Below, piece by piece: positions 60,917-64,000 of a DNA stretch of 64,000 bases. This DNA comes from Halorubrum sp. CSM-61. GTDB taxonomy: Archaea > Halobacteriota > Halobacteria > Halobacteriales > Haloferacaceae. Below the pieces are notes generated by a model that was given only the letters and a program-made list of their open reading frames with translations, was not told the DNA's origin and did no database searches. Every line of letters begins with the position of its first letter. The first letter of the stretch is position 1. The DNA lies in the NCBI RefSeq assembly GCF_003781945.1, contig NZ_RJJW01000006.1:186001-250000 (forward strand). Reading direction: 5' to 3'. A program made the position numbers and the translations under genes.

Positions 60917-60953
60917 AGTTCTGTTTATAAGTAGTGCTTCGACGTTCCCGTCC

Positions 60954-62756
60954 CTACTTCTCGTCGACGTGCCGGACCTCGCTGGCGACGCCGCGCGTCG
61001 AGTCGACCATCTCCGGACCGGACATCTCGGCGCGGCCGACCGCGAACGCCTTCGGCCCCTCGATGACGATCTCGTCGCCGACGCGGATATCGTCGTCCGC
61101 GTCGACGACGCCGGGCGCGAGAACCGAGCCGTGGGGAACGAACCGGTCGATCTCGACTCGCTTCGCGGGGGCGTCGCTCTCGACCCAGCGGCGCGCGCCG
61201 GCGAGGGTGAAAGAGAGGGTGCCGTACTGCGGCACCATCGTCGCGAGCTGTTCGCCCGGCTCGCCCTCGCGGCCGGCGTCGGGGTCCTCGCCCCACACCT
61301 GCAGTTTGGGGTACCGACCCGTGGTGCGGATGTCGGCCTCGCCCGGCCCGCCGAACAGGTCGTCGCCGGCGCCGTCGCCGAGCAGGTAGTCGGCGAGCGC
61401 CCGGACCGTGTTGTGCTCGCGCTCCCGCTTGCTGTAGGCCGGTTCGCCCTGTAAGGCGGCGTTCAGCTCCCCGAGCGACTCGTCGCTCGTGGGGTGACCG
61501 ACGCAGGTGTACTCGAAGGGGACGTCGATCGCGGGGTCGCGCTCGACGCGCTCGCAGATCTCGCGGTAGCCGTGGTCGGGGACGTGCGCGACGACGCGGG
61601 AGTAGTCGTTCCGCTCCAGATATCGGCGGAGCACCTCGGCGACGAACCCGGTCTCGTCCTCGCTCCAGTCGCCGGTGACGACCGCGTCGTAGTGCTGTGC
61701 GGGGTAGGTCGTCTCCAGCTCCTGGGGGACCACGCCGATCGGCGAGGTCATCGAAACGGTGTGGCCGCGCCACTGGATCGCGTCGTGGAACTGCCGGTGG
61801 CTCTGGGAGTCGCTGTACGGCTTGGTCGCCGAGCAGGGCACCAACACGAGCGGCTGGTCGGCAAAGCGGTTCCGGTACCGGCTCGTCACGCGGTCGGCGA
61901 ACCGCCGGATCTCGACGCGGTCGAGCGTCTCCGCGGTCGCCGCGGTCACCTCGGCGTCGCGCATGAGGGGGGTCCGTTCCTCTACGTACCCCCACTGGTC
62001 GTCGAACTCGCGGAACGCCGCCGTGAGCCACTGCTCGTGGCGGGTCTGGCCCTCGATGTAGTCGCGCAGGCGACCCGCCCGAACCCGCTCGCGGACGCGG
62101 CGGAGCTCGGCGCGGAGGGCGTTGACGTTGTGCTCGGCGCAGTCCGCGCGCGTGAACTCCTCGCGGGGGCCCGCACAGGCCGGACAGGCGCACGGGAGCT
62201 CGTCGAGGTCCTCAAGGAAGTGCTCGGCGTCGGCGGTGAGATACATCCCCTGGGTCCCCTTCGTCCGCGCGAGCGTCGCGTCCACGAGGTCGACGCCGGC
62301 GTACGCGAGCAGCGCGACGTTCCGGGGCGTGGCGACGCCCGACAGCGTGAGGGCGGTGTCGGCCGGGAGGGCCGCTTTCGCCGCCACGACCGCGTCGCGG
62401 AACGCCTCGCCGTGGCCGACGAACCCGGAGGCGTCGGCGAGGACGTACGCGTCCGCGCCCACGTCGTGCGCGCTCTCGCTGTCGACGACCGCGGCGGAGG
62501 GGTAGTCGACGTCGGGGTGATCGACCGCGAACGACTCGCGGACCTCCTCGCGGGTGCCCGCGGGGAACGCGCGGTGCGGCAGGACGGTGAGCGAGGCCTC
62601 GTCGCCGTCGGGAACCTCTCGGTCGCCGGCCCAGAGGCTGCCGGCGTCCTCGAGGAAGGGGTCCGCGAGCGCCGGCGTCGTCACCGGGTCTGCGAGCCGG
62701 AGCTCGCCGAGCCGGGCCGCGCCGTCGCGCTCGTGGACCTCGAAGTACTCGGTCAT
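60954..62756 (-). CDS. arcS: Archaeosine synthase ArcS
   Basis: 600 residues. The N-terminal TGT-like half (ADASGFVGHGEAFRDAV, TLSGVATPRNVALLAYAGVDLVDATLARTKG read in parts), the ArcS-specific motif PCSATKPYSDSQSH about residues 320-335, and a C-terminal PUA domain (APGVVDADDDIRVGDEIVIEGPKAFAVG in parts). ArcS converts preQ0-tRNA to archaeosine at position 15. The specific PC...KPY...H motif distinguishes it from the tRNA-guanine transglycosylase itself. Confidence 0.94.
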   Translation of the reverse strand: MTEYFEVHERDGAARLGELRLADPVTTPALADPFLEDAGSLWAGDREVPDGDEASLTVLPHRAFPAGTREEVRESFAVDHPDVDYPSAAVVDSESAHDVGADAYVLADASGFVGHGEAFRDAVVAAKAALPADTALTLSGVATPRNVALLAYAGVDLVDATLARTKGTQGMYLTADAEHFLEDLDELPCACPACAGPREEFTRADCAEHNVNALRAELRRVRERVRAGRLRDYIEGQTRHEQWLTAAFREFDDQWGYVEERTPLMRDAEVTAATAETLDRVEIRRFADRVTSRYRNRFADQPLVLVPCSATKPYSDSQSHRQFHDAIQWRGHTVSMTSPIGVVPQELETTYPAQHYDAVVTGDWSEDETGFVAEVLRRYLERNDYSRVVAHVPDHGYREICERVERDPAIDVPFEYTCVGHPTSDESLGELNAALQGEPAYSKREREHNTVRALADYLLGDGAGDDLFGGPGEADIRTTGRYPKLQVWGEDPDAGREGEPGEQLATMVPQYGTLSFTLAGARRWVESDAPAKRVEIDRFVPHGSVLAPGVVDADDDIRVGDEIVIEGPKAFAVGRAEMSGPEMVDSTRGVASEVRHVDEK

Positions 62757-62921
62757 ACTCCCCCTCGCGGGGGGACGGTCAATTCTCTTGTGTTCCGCGG
62801 CCGCGGGGCGGGACCGGGGGGAGGGGCGGGAGCGGAGACGGTCCCCGCTCCGCTGCTCCGATCCTCAGCGTCGATACTCGCGGACGAAGCGTTTTATCCG
62901 ACCCCACCGTCCGCGGACGGG

Positions 62922-64000
62922 ATGGCAGGACGGTACGACACGCGGGACGCCGGAGAGGGCCGACTACGGGAACTGCTGGTGACGCTCGGCGTGATCGACC
63001 CGGATCACGTCTCCGAGGAGCCGGAGGGGGGAGTCGCCCGCGCGACCGCCGCGCTGTTCGTCTCGCTTTCCGGGTTCGCCTTGCTGATACCGAACGTGAC
63101 CCCGCTCGTCTCGGGCGGCGAGCCGCCGATCGGGATCGCCCTCTCGGTTGGGGACCGCGCTCTCCGTCGCGCTGGTGCTCGTCGGCGCCCTCCTGTACCG
63201 CAGCGCGTTCACGACGCGAAACGCGGTCCGAATCGCCGTCTGGAGCCTCTTCGGGATCGTCGTGCTCGGCGGGATCATGGCCGGTATCATTCGGTATCAG
63301 GCCCAACTCGGGACACCGATGGTCGCGCCCACCTTCACGGTCGCGAAGGTGCTCGCGATCGGCGCGGTCGCGCACGTGATCATCGGCGTCTACGACGCCC
63401 GACGGGTCCGGGCCCAGCAGCTCGCCAAGGAGCAGCGGCGGGTCTCCGTGCTGAACCGGATGATCCGACACAACCTCCGCAACGAGACGACCGTGCTCGG
63501 GGGCCACGCCTCGCTCATCGCCGAGGGCGTCGACGATCCCGATCTCCGCGACTCGGCGGAGGCGGTGGCGAAGAGCGCCGCGGTGATCGGCGGCCTCGCG
63601 GAGGACGCCAAGCGGCTGCAGGCGGCCTTCGAGCGCCGCCCCGACGAGCGCGAGGCGGTCCCGGTCGAGCCGATGCTGGAGGACGCCGCCGCGGGCGCCC
63701 GCGAGGCGGGCGCCGAGACCGTCGCGGTCGACACCGAGCCCTGCGCCGCGCTGGCCGACGAGCGGCTCGCGACCGCGGTCGAGGAGCTCGCGACGAACGC
63801 GCCCGAACACGGCGCGAGCGCTGTCGAGCTGTCGGCCCGCGAGATCGACGGGGACGTGGAGATCACCGTCGCCGACGACGGCCCCGGGATCCATGAGGCC
63901 GAGAGCCGCGTGATCACCGGTCGGGACCCGGAGACCCAACTGGAGCACGCGAGCGGACTCGGGCTCTGGATCGTCCGGGCGACCGCCGACGCGTTCGGCG
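62922..64000 (+). pseudogene. Histidine kinase, frameshifted and cut by window end
   Basis: ATG 62922 opens a protein with a short acidic N-terminus and membrane helices. The frame runs to PIGIALSVGD, where it enters arginine-rich nonsense. In the next frame the protein continues at once (TALSVALVLVGALLYRS, VVLGGIMAGIIRYQAQLGT, RRVSVLNRMIRHNLRNETTVLGGHAS with the phospho-His, ELATNAPEHGA, DDGPGIHEA, GLGLWIVRATADAFG). Removing one G from the G4 run at 63150-63153 restores one reading frame. The end lies outside the window. Real frameshift or sequence error cannot be told. Confidence 0.8.

Noticed and set aside
1-64000. CRISPR arrays
   Set aside because: No regularly spaced direct repeats of 25-40 bases were seen; the repeats in the window are inverted repeats or the two dispersed elements.

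Overview
The window looks like part of a haloarchaeal chromosome, most like Halorubrum or a close relative. The supporting signs are very high GC in the right-hand 48 kb, acidic proteins, leaderless genes with TATA boxes 25-35 bases before the ATG, archaeal S6e, DnaG, ArcS and GatD, a siroheme-dependent haem pathway, haloarchaeal halocyanin-type Tat lipoprotein signals, and ISH3-type insertion sequences.

Positions 1 to about 15,400 form a lower-GC accessory region. It holds three insertion sequences: IS5 family (2821-3751), a two-frame IS630 family element (4768-5826) and ISH3 family (12614-14018). Broken host genes lie next to each of them: a decayed photolyase beside the IS5, a zinc-ribbon gene cut by the IS630, and a PAS histidine kinase that has lost most of its receiver domain at the ISH3. 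Between these are an inositol-monophosphatase-like gene, a HELTH-motif membrane protein overlapping a pilin-like surface protein, a serine recombinase, small hypotheticals, and an HNH nuclease joined to a membrane domain. All three transposase genes, and some of the non-coding DNA around them, carry long near-perfect inverted repeats inside the sequence.

From 15,500 the DNA is core chromosome: sugar isomerase and hypotheticals; BtpA, PfkB kinase and deaminase; PHP; tandem moeA genes (the second fused to a periplasmic-binding-like domain); a 7TM histidine kinase; lipoate ligase-like; rps6e; the haem operon (fused siroheme decarboxylase, precorrin-2 dehydrogenase, hemA); a sodium:solute symporter with its DUF3311 partner; dnaG; prepilin peptidase; HPP; gatD operon; deoC; a binding lipoprotein plus chemoreceptor pair; an NMT1-type ABC transporter; menB; thiL; an aceA operon headed by a chain of small overlapping ORFs; CoA transferase; SDR, AEC, cupin and FAH genes; a zinc ribbon; arcS; and the start of a frameshifted histidine kinase.

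The most unusual signal is a pair of dispersed, same-orientation, roughly 260-276 bp GC-rich elements (39457-39716 and 60641-60916). They have TTTATAA-like boxes on both sides, conserved end blocks, and at least two stems that stay paired although their sequences differ between the copies. This suggests a structured RNA or a structured mobile repeat. No tRNA, rRNA or CRISPR was seen.
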